Positions 9,301-17,549 of a stretch of 64,000 bases of DNA are shown here, piece after piece; the first letter of the stretch is position 1; each line of letters opens with the position of its first letter. The translations under genes were made by a program, and so were the position numbers. The notes beneath the pieces are model-generated. The model had not been told where the DNA came from. It made no database searches and saw only the letters and a program-made list of their open reading frames with translations. The stretch lies in NCBI GenBank assembly GCA_016792625.1, contig JAEUKK010000101.1, forward strand, positions 1 through 64,000, in the 5' to 3' direction. Source of the stretch: Deltaproteobacteria bacterium. Lineage in GTDB: Bacteria; Myxococcota_A; UBA796; UBA2385.

Positions 9301-11485
9301 CCTGGGCGGCGGCCAGAGCGCCCGCCGCGGCGGCCGCGCGGGCCTCTGCATCGGCGCAGGCCGCGGTGGCATCGGCGGCGCTGCGCTCGGCGGCGACCCG
9401 GGCCGCCTGTGCGGCGGCGAGGGCGGCCTCGAGGGCGGTGGCCGCGGCGCTGGCCTCGGCGGCCTCGGCGGCCAGGGCTGCGCTGCGGCGGGCGGCCTGC
9501 TGCTGCGCGGCAGTGGCGGCGGCGACGGCCTCTTCGCGCACCAGCAGCGCGGCGCGCAGGCCATCGGCTTCGGCCGCGGCGGCGCGCGCGGCGGCGAGGC
9601 TGCGGCTCAGGGCGGCGGTCTCGGCAGACGGCGCTTCGGCCTGCGCGGCGGCGAGGGCGGCGCGGGCCTCGTCGCGCTCCTTGCGCAGCAGCTCGATGGC
9701 CGCGCGGGCGGCGGCCTCAAGCCCCGGCGCCGGCTGGCTGCCGGTGGAGGCCTCCTCCTCCCCACGGGCGCGCGCCCGGGCGAGGGCAGCGCGCAGCGCG
9801 TTGATCTCCGCTTCACGCTCCTCAAGCAGCCCCGGCTCCACCCGCGCGGCGCGGGCCTCCGCGTCCTCGAGCTGGGCCTGCAGCGCGGCCTGATCGGCGA
9901 GCACGCCCTCCAGCTCGTCGATCCGGGCGCGCAGGGCCCCGCGCTCCGCCTCGGCCTGGGCCCCCGCCGCGGCGAGGCGCTGCTCGGCGGCCTGCAGCGC
10001 GGCCCGCGCCGCGTCGCGCTCCGCCTCGGCCTGCTCCCGCCGCGTCTGGGACGCAGACAAGAGAGCGGCGCTCTGGTGCGCCTTTTCGCGCCCGGCAGAG
10101 AGGAGCTCCTCGACCCGCGCGCTGAGCGCGTGGACCTCGGCGGCGCCCGTCTCGGAGGTCTTGGCGCGCGAGACGGCGCGCTCCAAGGCGATCTGCGCCT
10201 CAGCGGCCCGCGCCTCGGCGGCCATCAGCTGGGCCCGCAGGCGCTCCCGCTCGGGTTCAGCGGCCAGCGCCCGCGCCTCGGCCCGCTGGCGGGCCTCTTT
10301 GGCCCCGACCAGCTCCGAGAGCAGCGCGGCGGCGCGGTCTTGGGCCTGCTCGAGCCGCAGCCCCAGCGCGGCGCGCTCGGCGGCTTCGGCCTCGAGCCGC
10401 CCCGCGAGGGCCGCAGCCCGGTGCTCGGCGGCGAGCACGCGCTCCAGCAGCCGATCATGCTCCGCGAGGGGCACACCGGCGGCCGGGCCGGGGCCCGCAG
10501 AGGCCGCCGCCAAGGCCGCGCGCAGCTCGTCCCGCTCCGCCTCGAGTCCGGCGGCCGCCGCGCCGAGGCGGTCCACCTCGGTGTTGAGCAGCGCCCGCTC
10601 CGCTTCGAGGGTGGCGTGGGCGACCCGGGCCTCAGCCGCCGCCCGCTCCTCGACCTGCAGCCGGGCGCCCAGATCGCGGAGCTGGCCGTCCAGCTCAAGG
10701 CGGACCGCCGCTGCGCCCTCCCCACGGCCCGAGGCGCGGGCCCGCTCGATGGCTGCAGCGTCCTGCACGCCATCCTCAACCAAAGCAGCCTGGGCGCGGG
10801 CCTCGTCGAGCGCGGCGCTCAGCTCGGCTTGGCGGGCGAGCAGGTGGTCGAGCTGGGCGAGCAGGGTGCGCTGCTGCAGCTCGTGCTGTTGGTGCTGCCG
10901 GTCGAGCTCCTCGGCGCGCAGCTCGAGCAAACGGGCCCGCTCTTGCTGGGCGGCCTCGGCGGCGCGGCGCTCGTCGAGTGCGCCCTCGGCTTCGGCGCGG
11001 GCGGCGCGCTCGGCGTCGAGCTCGCGCTGCAGCTTGAGCAGCAGCTCACGTTGGCGGCGGAGCTCCTGGGCCGGCGGCAGCGGCCCCTCATCGGCGGGCC
11101 CGGCCAGATCGGCGTTGCCCGGCGGGCCGAGCACCGGGCGGAGCAGGCGCTCCAAGATCGCGCCCTGGAGCGGCAGGGCGAGGTTGAGCGCGGCGCGACC
11201 CGGGCGGAGCAGGTGCGCGGCGAGGCGCGCGGTGAGGCCATCTTCGCTGACCAAGCAGACCGGGACGCCGCCGAGGCGGGGGTCGGACTGGGCGCGGTCC
11301 GAGGCGGCGAGGCCGGCGACCTTGTCGGCGGGGAGGACCAGCAGGGCCCACCGGCGGCGCTGGGCCTCTTGCATGCCCAGACGGAGGTCGGGCACGCGCT
11401 CGACCGCGCCCCAGCGGCTCAGCGCGGCGGCGAGCTCAGCGGTGGCGTCCGGCGAGAGGCCTGTCACCAAGATGGGGCCGCTCAT
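6341..11485 (-). CDS. Giant coiled-coil protein with N-terminal receiver-like domain (AglZ-like layout)
   Basis: 1714 residues. About 1-118 (SGPILVTGLSPDATAELAAA ... LERLLRPVLG) has the alternating strand/helix pattern of a response-regulator receiver, but the acceptor position reads LLVLPAD, so phosphorylation is unlikely. From ~140 to ~1690 the sequence is almost unbroken Ala/Glu/Arg/Leu heptads, a very long coiled coil. It ends with a short distinct tail containing DLEWFLSVV. Myxococcus AglZ and FrzS share a pseudo-receiver plus coiled coil and act in motility and polarity; a similar scaffold role is inferred. Start: ATG at 11485, overlapping the upstream stop as ATGA, which implies translational coupling. 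An upstream in-frame start would add only low-complexity residues. Its high-GC antisense strand carries long spurious frames. Confidence 0.85.
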   Translation of the reverse strand: MSGPILVTGLSPDATAELAAALSRWGAVERVPDLRLGMQEAQRRRWALLVLPADKVAGLAASDRAQSDPRLGGVPVCLVSEDGLTARLAAHLLRPGRAALNLALPLQGAILERLLRPVLGPPGNADLAGPADEGPLPPAQELRRQRELLLKLQRELDAERAARAEAEGALDERRAAEAAQQERARLLELRAEELDRQHQQHELQQRTLLAQLDHLLARQAELSAALDEARAQAALVEDGVQDAAAIERARASGRGEGAAAVRLELDGQLRDLGARLQVEERAAAEARVAHATLEAERALLNTEVDRLGAAAAGLEAERDELRAALAAASAGPGPAAGVPLAEHDRLLERVLAAEHRAAALAGRLEAEAAERAALGLRLEQAQDRAAALLSELVGAKEARQRAEARALAAEPERERLRAQLMAAEARAAEAQIALERAVSRAKTSETGAAEVHALSARVEELLSAGREKAHQSAALLSASQTRREQAEAERDAARAALQAAEQRLAAAGAQAEAERGALRARIDELEGVLADQAALQAQLEDAEARAARVEPGLLEEREAEINALRAALARARARGEEEASTGSQPAPGLEAAARAAIELLRKERDEARAALAAAQAEAPSAETAALSRSLAAARAAAAEADGLRAALLVREEAVAAATAAQQQAARRSAALAAEAAEASAAATALEAALAAAQAARVAAERSAADATAACADAEARAAAAAGALAAAQAEADAARAAAGAAEADARGAHAARAALEQERGELRRALERAAGAGPAAVAEVDALRAALEELRAEAARLRGGLDSRERALEAAQARAAAEAGAAAAALDAQAARLAAAEARAEALGATVQRAEAERAAALRARELLEARLGAAGAAPDVAVGAEQRFAAALARQEQLVAELEARDHSLRGARAQSTALLGELEAARTEQGALRRERDDAITARERLGLLLVEARSRAAEGSAGERDLGRESALLQAALARLQADKGALQASFTELRAQVEQRDLLLRRAQQGAEAVADEAQRLRGALARAEAEAAAARAAATGWEEEARALRGAVTQVEANAASAAAVPALERQIEALQAERAELLQEREALTHALLRAEAAAPTGELDALRLQLAAAAAERDALAATLAAGGSPTRPPDAGGQAEALARIAALDAVLGEREAERLALLDQLAAARAAQRQAEDALAPAQDELRALRWQAEGRAAERAEFEAERGAWADERARLELELRVLGAARDELERALARAGGGVAAPRGIVEQLDALKRALAEANDESARLAGALDEAQAQVEVAAEEAAGLRDRVDALERVLEEARAENEVLRAAAPEEGVAAAEPELARLQAENDALRAAAVEVEEGAGAAGLEAERARLQAENDALRVAVVEVDQGAALAAENAALRLRLAAAPAVEEVDELRRVLAAAEAHIADLRAAQELGEIEVSPLESPENDALRAALTAAEARAAEAERALARAQVAERAAPVGAAAGLDAEVVRLDLQLRGLRAELADAQAARAAAERAVDEAVARAEALVAREAEARLGALAAAEARAAQAQARLEGRADALRSQLDELAEARVAQDKQIALLAHRLAEEQRQREAAERALATEGLLARHAEEEHRAALARLEAAAAVRTNENGALISDLYAELRARDAHTQELAAELAAQVEAQAALRAELAAAAAAQEAALARAAQAEADMLEAQQQAQQDLEWFLSVVGARRTDPERP

Positions 11486-12948
11486 CGGGATCTCCGCCAA
11501 GGCGGGGTGGTCGCCGTGGCCGGGCCCGCCGCCTGGATGCGGTCCCACACGGCGCGGGCGCGGGGGTGCGTGGGGTCCTTGGCCAAGACCCGCTGGAGGA
11601 CCAGCACCGGATCGACGCCGTAGTCGGCGTGCTCGCTCAAATTCCAGATCACCCAGGCGTACTCGGCGGCCACATCGGGCTCGTCGGGGAAGGCCTCGAC
11701 CATGGGCTCGAGCAGGTTCAGCGCGCCGATGAAGTCCTCGCGCTGGATGCGCTGGCGGGCCGGGCCCAGGTCGAGCGGTCCGGCGGGCACGACCACCCGG
11801 TCGGGCGCGCCCACGCCCTCACCCAGGCGCGCGAGCAGCTCAGCGACGTGCAGCGCCGCCCCGCGCTTGCGGTCGCGCTCGTAGTCCTCGCGCCGCGCCT
11901 CGTCGGAGAGGGTGTGGCGGGCGCTGGCGACGGCCGCACAGAGGGCGGCGGCCACCTTGCGCTCCTCGGGCGTGGCGCTGGGATCGGCCTCCAGCGGGCC
12001 CCACTCGGCGACGCGGTCTTTGGCCGCGCGCTCAATGCTGCTGCCGCTCGCGTAGGGCCGCACGCCGAGCAGCTCGTAGAGGTCGTCTTTGTGGCGGCGC
12101 ATCCACCGCTCGTGCAGGGATCGGCGGGCGGCGGACAAGGGCCCCAGCGCGGGCGCAGCCAAGCCGGCGCCCAGGCCAACAGCGGGCAGAGGCTCGGGCA
12201 GGCTCGGCGGGGTCGGGCCGCGCTCGGCGCGCCAGGCCCAGCCCGCGCGCTCGAGCATCCACAGCAGCGGCACGCTCTCGCCCAAGGCCTCGTCGAGGCC
12301 GCCGAGGATGGCCTCGGTCTCAAGCTCTTGGTCGAGAAGGGCCGGCAGCGCGCGCAGCCCGGGGGGCAGGCGCAGGCGGGAGAGGGCCGCGGCGCAGGCC
12401 GGTCCCGCCCGCCAGGGGCCGAGGCCAGGCTGGAGCAGCTCGGCCCGGGCGACGTTCAGGGGCAGCCAGCTGCGGGCGGCCTCCCAGAAGAGGCCGGGGA
12501 GCTCAAGGTCGGGCAGCAGGCGGGGATCAACGCCGTCCAGGGTGTTTTGCGGGGCCGCGACGAAGCGCCACTGCCCCTGGGGCCAGAGGAGGCAGCCGCC
12601 GATGCGGGCGCGCACGGCCGCCACGCGGAGGGCCTCGAGCGCGGCGCGGCGCTGGCCCGTGCGCTCGGCGACCCGCTCCATCAGGGTGTCTTCGTCTTCG
12701 CAGACCCGCCCCAGCTCGGCCAGGGGGCCGCGGTCCATCACGCCGGCGCTGGCCAAGGCCCGCGCGGCGCTGGTGCCGGGGTCATTGGTCTCGGCCCAGA
12801 GCAGGCGGCCGGCCAGCCACACGATCAGGGCCTCACGGCCGCCCGCGCGGATCTCAAGCGTGCCAGAGGCCCCCTGCTCGGCGAGGTGCACGAGCAGGGC
12901 GAGGTGGTGAGCGCCAGCGAAGCGCCCCTCTTGGGAGGGAGCGCTCAT
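11482..12948 (-). CDS. DUF4388-like protein with degenerate J domain
   Basis: 488 residues. The N-terminal ~140 residues contain GTLEIRAGGREALIVWLAGR and resemble DUF4388/PATAN domains, common in myxobacterial regulators and motility proteins. A middle region is unassigned. About 286-355 (DDLYELLGVRPYASGSSIER ... DEARREDYERDRK) is a DnaJ-like domain lacking the HPD tripeptide needed to stimulate Hsp70. The C-terminal ~100 residues look TPR-like. Both ends overlap neighbours by ATGA: its ATG at 12948 overlaps the stop of the small gene upstream, and its stop overlaps the coiled-coil start. The three proteins are probably made in fixed ratio and may form one complex. Function unknown. Confidence 0.8.
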   Translation of the reverse strand: MSAPSQEGRFAGAHHLALLVHLAEQGASGTLEIRAGGREALIVWLAGRLLWAETNDPGTSAARALASAGVMDRGPLAELGRVCEDEDTLMERVAERTGQRRAALEALRVAAVRARIGGCLLWPQGQWRFVAAPQNTLDGVDPRLLPDLELPGLFWEAARSWLPLNVARAELLQPGLGPWRAGPACAAALSRLRLPPGLRALPALLDQELETEAILGGLDEALGESVPLLWMLERAGWAWRAERGPTPPSLPEPLPAVGLGAGLAAPALGPLSAARRSLHERWMRRHKDDLYELLGVRPYASGSSIERAAKDRVAEWGPLEADPSATPEERKVAAALCAAVASARHTLSDEARREDYERDRKRGAALHVAELLARLGEGVGAPDRVVVPAGPLDLGPARQRIQREDFIGALNLLEPMVEAFPDEPDVAAEYAWVIWNLSEHADYGVDPVLVLQRVLAKDPTHPRARAVWDRIQAAGPATATTPPWRRSR

Positions 12949-13499
12949 CCCACGAAGGCGAAGGACACGGTGCCGGCGAGCTCCCACTTGACCAGGAACT
13001 CGATGAGATCGACGCGCACCTCTTCATCCACGTCGTCCCAGGGGTAAGGGTCCATCAAGGTGACCTGGTCGGTGACCCGCTCGACCATGACCCAGTGGGC
13101 GCCGACGTGGCCGTCGGGGAAGCGGTCGACGATCTGGGCGATGAGCGGGAGGCTCGTGCGGAACTGGTAGCTGCGCAGGGCCCGGGCGCGCGCCTCGCGG
13201 CCGGTGGCCGCGCCGGTGGGCATGGGGAGCGCGCCGACCTTGCCCGCGCCGAAGGCCCCGTCGAGGAAGGCCTGCACCGCGCCGGGATCGGCGTCGGGGG
13301 CCAAGGCGATGGCCTCGACCAGGGCCGCCCCGGCCGCAGCGGCCTCGCTGGCGCCCGCCGCGCTGACCGCCGCGCAGGCGGCCTCAAGGGCGGGATCGAC
13401 GATGGCGTGGCCCGCCTCGCGCACGAGGTACAGGTAGGTGGCCAGGGTGACGCGGAGGTCTCCGAGCTTGGCCTGGGCGGCGGCAGCGGGGTCGGTCAT
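12945..13499 (-). CDS. Unknown 184-residue protein, first gene of the coiled-coil operon
   Basis: The N-terminal half is helical and Ala-rich; the C-terminal half is more structured (HVGAHWVMVERVTDQVTLMD then PYPWDDVDEE). The pattern 'His-Trp-Val-Met-Val ... Leu-Met-Asp-Pro' vaguely recalls the His/Asp part of C39-type papain-like folds, but I see no matching catalytic cysteine, so I do not assign a function. Start: ATG at 13499, with AAGGA about eight bases upstream. The frame is open on the same strand as far as 17777, but that extension is antisense to pheST and is not coding. It is likely the promoter-proximal gene of a three-gene coupled operon. Confidence 0.8.
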   Translation of the reverse strand: MTDPAAAAQAKLGDLRVTLATYLYLVREAGHAIVDPALEAACAAVSAAGASEAAAAGAALVEAIALAPDADPGAVQAFLDGAFGAGKVGALPMPTGAATGREARARALRSYQFRTSLPLIAQIVDRFPDGHVGAHWVMVERVTDQVTLMDPYPWDDVDEEVRVDLIEFLVKWELAGTVSFAFVG

Positions 13500-13769
13500 G
13501 TCAGCGTCCTTGTCGATGCACTGGAGGGTGGCGACGGCCCCGCCGCGCAAGCAAGGGGGGGGCCCCGGGCGGCGAGCGCCGGCGCCGCGTATCCCGGCGC
13601 GGGCCGGCCCGGCCCCGCGCTTTGCGGACTGTTCCTGTCCTGGCTGACCACGGGGTGGACCGGATAGGCACCCCCCAAGCCCCTCGACCGGGCGGGAGCG
13701 GGCCCAGGCGCCCGCCGCCCCGGTCCACCCGTGGGGGCAGGCGGCCCCGCAGCGGGCAGAGGAGCGCAC

Positions 13770-14900
13770 ATGTCTGCCGAAGCCCCCCCCGTGGCCGCGA
13801 CCGGCGGCGGCCCGAGCGGCGAGGCCGCGCTGGCGGCGGCCCAGGCCGAGGCCGAGGCCACCCTGGGCGCGGTGGTCGACGCGGCCGGCCTCGAGCGCTG
13901 GTACCGGGCCCAGCTCTCGGCCTCGGGCGCCGTCTCGGCGCTGCGCAAGGGCATCGGCCAGCTGCCGCTCGAGGCCCGCAAGCCCTATGGCGCGGCGATC
14001 AACGCGCTGTCTACCACGCTGACCACCGCCTTTGAGGCCCGCAAGGCGCAGATCGAGGCCGCGGCCCTCGAGGCCCGCCTGCAGGCCGAGCGGGTCGACC
14101 TCACCCTGCCGGCCCGCCGCCCGCGGGTGGGCCGCCTGCACCCGCTGCGCTCGACCCTGCGCGAGATCAACGCGGCCTTCCAGAGCATGGGGTTCGCCGT
14201 CTACGACTCGCCCCACGTCGAGACCGACGAGTACAACTTCCAGCTGCTCAACATCCCGCCGCACCACCCTGCGCGCGACATGCAAGACACCTTCTATGTG
14301 GCGAACGACGGGCTGGCCGGCGAAGCCGCGCTCGACGCCGAGGGCGCCCCGGTCCAGCGGGTGCTGCGCACGCACACCTCCGCCGGGCAGATCCGCGCGA
14401 TGCGCGCGCTCGGCGCCAACGGCACCGCCCCGGTGCGGGTCATCCTGCCCGGCGTCTGCTACCGCAACGAAGACATCACCACCCGGTCCGAGGTGCAGTT
14501 CACCCAGATCGAGGGCCTGATGGTGGGCCGCGACGTCCGCCTCAGCGATCTGAAGGGCATTTTGCTGCAGTTCGCCCGCCTCATCTTCGGCGGCGAGCAA
14601 GCGGTCCGCATGCGCGGCTCCTACTTCCCCTTCACCGAGCCGAGCGTCGAGGTCGACCTGCGCTGCGCGCTCTGCGGGGGCGCGGGCTGCCGCGTGTGCA
14701 AGTACAGCGGCTGGCTCGAGCTCCTGGGCGCGGGTCTGGTGCACCCCACGGTGCTGCGCAACGGCGGCTACGACCCCGAGACCCACCGCGGCGTCGCCTT
14801 TGGCGTGGGCCTGCCCCGGCTGGTGATGCTGCGGCACGGGGTCGACGACATCCGCCACTTCTACCGCAACGACCTCCGCTTCCTGCAGACCTTCCGCTAG
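13770..14900 (+). CDS. pheS: Phenylalanine-tRNA ligase alpha subunit
   Basis: 376 residues. An Ala-rich N-terminal coiled-coil arm (about 20-110) is followed by the class II synthetase core: motif 1 region HPLRSTLREINAAFQSMGF, motif 2 RNEDITTRSEVQFTQIEG, and motif 3 near the end (GVAFGVGLPRLVMLRHGVDD). A short Cys cluster (CALCGGAGCRVCKYSGW) sits in the core and may bind zinc. The protein charges tRNA-Phe with PheT as an alpha2beta2 tetramer. Start: ATG at 13770, with GAGGAG seven bases upstream. pheT follows 42 bp later. Confidence 0.97.
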   Translation: MSAEAPPVAATGGGPSGEAALAAAQAEAEATLGAVVDAAGLERWYRAQLSASGAVSALRKGIGQLPLEARKPYGAAINALSTTLTTAFEARKAQIEAAALEARLQAERVDLTLPARRPRVGRLHPLRSTLREINAAFQSMGFAVYDSPHVETDEYNFQLLNIPPHHPARDMQDTFYVANDGLAGEAALDAEGAPVQRVLRTHTSAGQIRAMRALGANGTAPVRVILPGVCYRNEDITTRSEVQFTQIEGLMVGRDVRLSDLKGILLQFARLIFGGEQAVRMRGSYFPFTEPSVEVDLRCALCGGAGCRVCKYSGWLELLGAGLVHPTVLRNGGYDPETHRGVAFGVGLPRLVMLRHGVDDIRHFYRNDLRFLQTFR

Positions 14901-14942
14901 ACGGGTCCGGCTCCGCTCCCGCCCCTGTCCCTGGAGGACGCC

Positions 14943-17543
14943 GTGCGCGTCTCGCTCTCCTGGCTCCGCCAGCTCGTCGACCTGGACGGCGTCCCCGTCG
15001 AAGAGCTCTGTGAGCGCCTCACCACCGCCGGCGTCGAGGTCGAGTCGGTCGACCCCACCGGCGCCCTGCACCCCGAGCTCGTGGTCGGCGTCGTCGCGGC
15101 GGTCGACCGCAGCGCGCCCGAGCTCACCTGGCTCGACGTCGACGCGGGCGGCCCGGCCCCCCTCCGCGTGGTCAGCCGCGCGCCCAACCTCGGCGGCGTG
15201 GCCCCCGGCACCCGCCTCGCCCTGGCCCGCCCCGGCGCGGTCATCTTCGAGTGGAAGGACGGCCAGCCCAAGCAGAAGAAGGTGGCGGCGGCCAAGCTCA
15301 AGGTCGGCACCAGCGAGGGCGTGGGCTGCTCGGCCAAAGAGCTGGGCATCGGCGATGACCACTCTGGCGTGCTGCTCATCGAGGGCCCCGGCGCCCCGGC
15401 CTTGCCCGATCGGCTGCGGCTGCTGCAGCCCGGCGCGCCGGCCGGCGCCCCGCTCGCCGCCGTGCTGGGCTGGGATTCCTCCGCCGCGCTCGCCGACACC
15501 AGCCTGCTGCTCGCCATCCTCCCCAACATCGCCCGCTGCCAGAGCATGGTCGGGGTGGCCCGCGAGGTCGGCGCCCTGCTCGACCGGCCGCTGCGGGGGC
15601 AGATCGAGGTCGCCGAGGGCGAGGCGCGCAGCGGCACCCGCACGTGGCCGGTGCTCACCCGCGACGATGACGCGCTCGACGGCTTTCCCACCGACGAGGC
15701 GCTGGTGCCGACCACCGCCGACCCGGCGCTCTGCGGCCGCTTCGCCGCCCTGCGCCTCGAGGGCGTGGTGGTCGGGCCGAGCCCGGCCTGGCTGCAGCGC
15801 CGCCTGCTCCAGGTGGGCCTGCAGCCGCTCAACAACATCGTCGACGCCACCAATTACGCGATGTTCGAGCTCGGCCAGCCGAGCCACGCCTACGACGCCG
15901 ACGCCCTGCCGGCGGCGCGCCTGGGCGTGCGGCGGTCGCAGGCCGGCGAGGCCTTCAAGGGCCTGCTCGCCGAGGCCGCGGCGGCGGCCCAGCCGGTGCC
16001 CGCGGGCTGCCCGGTGATCGTGGCCGACGACCAGATCGTCGCGCTGGCCGGCGTGATGGGCGGGTACGGGGCCCGGGTGACCGAGGCGACCACCGCGGTC
16101 CTGCTCGAGGTGGCCAGCTTCGACAACATCGCCGTGCGCAAAAGCCAGCAGCACAACCTGATGTTCAGCGAGAGCTCGGCCCGCTTCTCCCGCGGGGTCG
16201 ACCCGGCCCTGGTGGCGCTCGCCGCCCGGCGCATCGTGGCCCTGCTCGCCGAGAGCTGCCCCGCGCTGCGGGTCGTGGGCGTGGGCCTGCTCGCCGCCGC
16301 GCCGATCACCCGCCGCGCCCTGCGCCTCGACCTCGACCGCCTGCGGGCCGCCTTGGGCCTGCCGGCCGCGGATGACGAGATCGAAGGCGCCCTGCGGCGC
16401 GCCGGCCTGGGCGTCAGCGCCGCCGGCCCCGGCGCGCTGGCGATCGAGGTGCCGTCGAGCCGCCAAGACATCGAGCACGAGGCCGATCTGTGGGAAGAGG
16501 TGGCGCGGCTGCTCGGCTACGACCGCCTGCCCGAGACCATGCCCGTTGAGCCGATCCCGGCCGCGGGCACCGACCGGCGCCTGCAGCTGCGCGAAGAGCT
16601 GGTCGACCTCGCCGTGCGGGCCGGCCTGACCGAGACCTGGTCCTACACCCTGTCCAGCCCCGAGCTGGAAGAGCGGCTGCGCGCGGGCGGCGGGGCGCCC
16701 CCGCCCGGCTACGCGACGCTGAGCAACCCCGGCTCGGTCGAGAAGCGGGCCCTGCGCCGCACCCTGCTCGCCCACCTCCTCGAGTGCGCGGCCCACAACC
16801 GCCGCCACACCGCCGGCGTGCACATCTTCGAGCAGGGCGTGGTCGTGCTGCCCGAGCTGCCGGGCCTCATGCCCGCCCTGCCCGGCGAGCGTGAGCGGAT
16901 GGGCCTGCTGATGGTCGGGCCGGTCGAGGCCGAGGGCCTGCACCAGCCGAGCCCGCGCCTCGCCGACGTGCACGACCTCGCCGGCGTGGTGGCCGAGCTG
17001 CTCGACGGCCTGCACGTGCCCGGCTGGCGGGTCGAGCCCCTGCCGCCGGGGGCCGACCTGGCCCCGCTGCACCCCGGCGTGGCGGCGCGGGTGGTGGTCG
17101 ACGGGCCCGAGGGCTTGGTCGAGCTCGGCCGCTACGGGCAGGTGCACCCGCTGGTGGTCCGCGCCTTTGACCTCGGCGAGGCCGTTGTGCTGGTCGGTGA
17201 GCTCGACGTCGACGCGGTGGTCGCCCGCAGCCAGCGCTTCTTCTTTGCGCCCGGCCCGCCGCGCTTCCCCGAGATCAGCCTCGACGTCGCTCTCATCGTC
17301 GATCAGGCGGTCAGCGCCGCAGCGCTCTGCGGCACGACCCGGGCCGCGGGCGGCGCGCTGCTCCGCGAGGTCGTCGTCTTTGACGTCTACCAGGGCAAGC
17401 ACGTCCCGGCGGGCAAGCAGGCGGTCGGCCTGCGGCTGCGGCTGGGCGCCGAGCGCACCCTTGAGATGCGCGAGGCCGAGGCGCTCCGCGGCGCGGTGCT
17501 CGACGCGCTGGGCGCCGCCCACGGGGCCGAGCTGCGGGTCTGA
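14943..17543 (+). CDS. pheT: Phenylalanine-tRNA ligase beta subunit
   Basis: 866 residues, a little longer than the usual ~800. It begins MRVSLSWLRQLVDLDGVPVE as in the family. An EMAP/Myf-type tRNA-binding domain (about 40-150), B3/B4 editing and B5 regions (mid-protein; QPLNNIVDATNYAMFELGQP is characteristic) and a C-terminal FDX-ACB anticodon-binding domain (from about 770, PRFPEISLDVALIVD) can be followed. It pairs with PheS and clears mischarged Tyr-tRNA. Start: GTG at 14943, with TGGAGGA upstream. The next gene begins six bases after its stop, so a shared transcript is likely. Confidence 0.96.
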   Translation: MRVSLSWLRQLVDLDGVPVEELCERLTTAGVEVESVDPTGALHPELVVGVVAAVDRSAPELTWLDVDAGGPAPLRVVSRAPNLGGVAPGTRLALARPGAVIFEWKDGQPKQKKVAAAKLKVGTSEGVGCSAKELGIGDDHSGVLLIEGPGAPALPDRLRLLQPGAPAGAPLAAVLGWDSSAALADTSLLLAILPNIARCQSMVGVAREVGALLDRPLRGQIEVAEGEARSGTRTWPVLTRDDDALDGFPTDEALVPTTADPALCGRFAALRLEGVVVGPSPAWLQRRLLQVGLQPLNNIVDATNYAMFELGQPSHAYDADALPAARLGVRRSQAGEAFKGLLAEAAAAAQPVPAGCPVIVADDQIVALAGVMGGYGARVTEATTAVLLEVASFDNIAVRKSQQHNLMFSESSARFSRGVDPALVALAARRIVALLAESCPALRVVGVGLLAAAPITRRALRLDLDRLRAALGLPAADDEIEGALRRAGLGVSAAGPGALAIEVPSSRQDIEHEADLWEEVARLLGYDRLPETMPVEPIPAAGTDRRLQLREELVDLAVRAGLTETWSYTLSSPELEERLRAGGGAPPPGYATLSNPGSVEKRALRRTLLAHLLECAAHNRRHTAGVHIFEQGVVVLPELPGLMPALPGERERMGLLMVGPVEAEGLHQPSPRLADVHDLAGVVAELLDGLHVPGWRVEPLPPGADLAPLHPGVAARVVVDGPEGLVELGRYGQVHPLVVRAFDLGEAVVLVGELDVDAVVARSQRFFFAPGPPRFPEISLDVALIVDQAVSAAALCGTTRAAGGALLREVVVFDVYQGKHVPAGKQAVGLRLRLGAERTLEMREAEALRGAVLDALGAAHGAELRV

Positions 17544-17549
17544 GCGGCC

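Noticed and set aside
7232..11623. Long plus-strand frame of about 1460 codons
   Set aside because: Antisense to the coiled-coil gene; high GC at third positions leaves the opposite strand free of stops. Leu/Gly-rich with no fold.
12945..13499. C39-like peptidase
   Set aside because: The His/Asp-like segment is suggestive, but no cysteine is placed to act as nucleophile.
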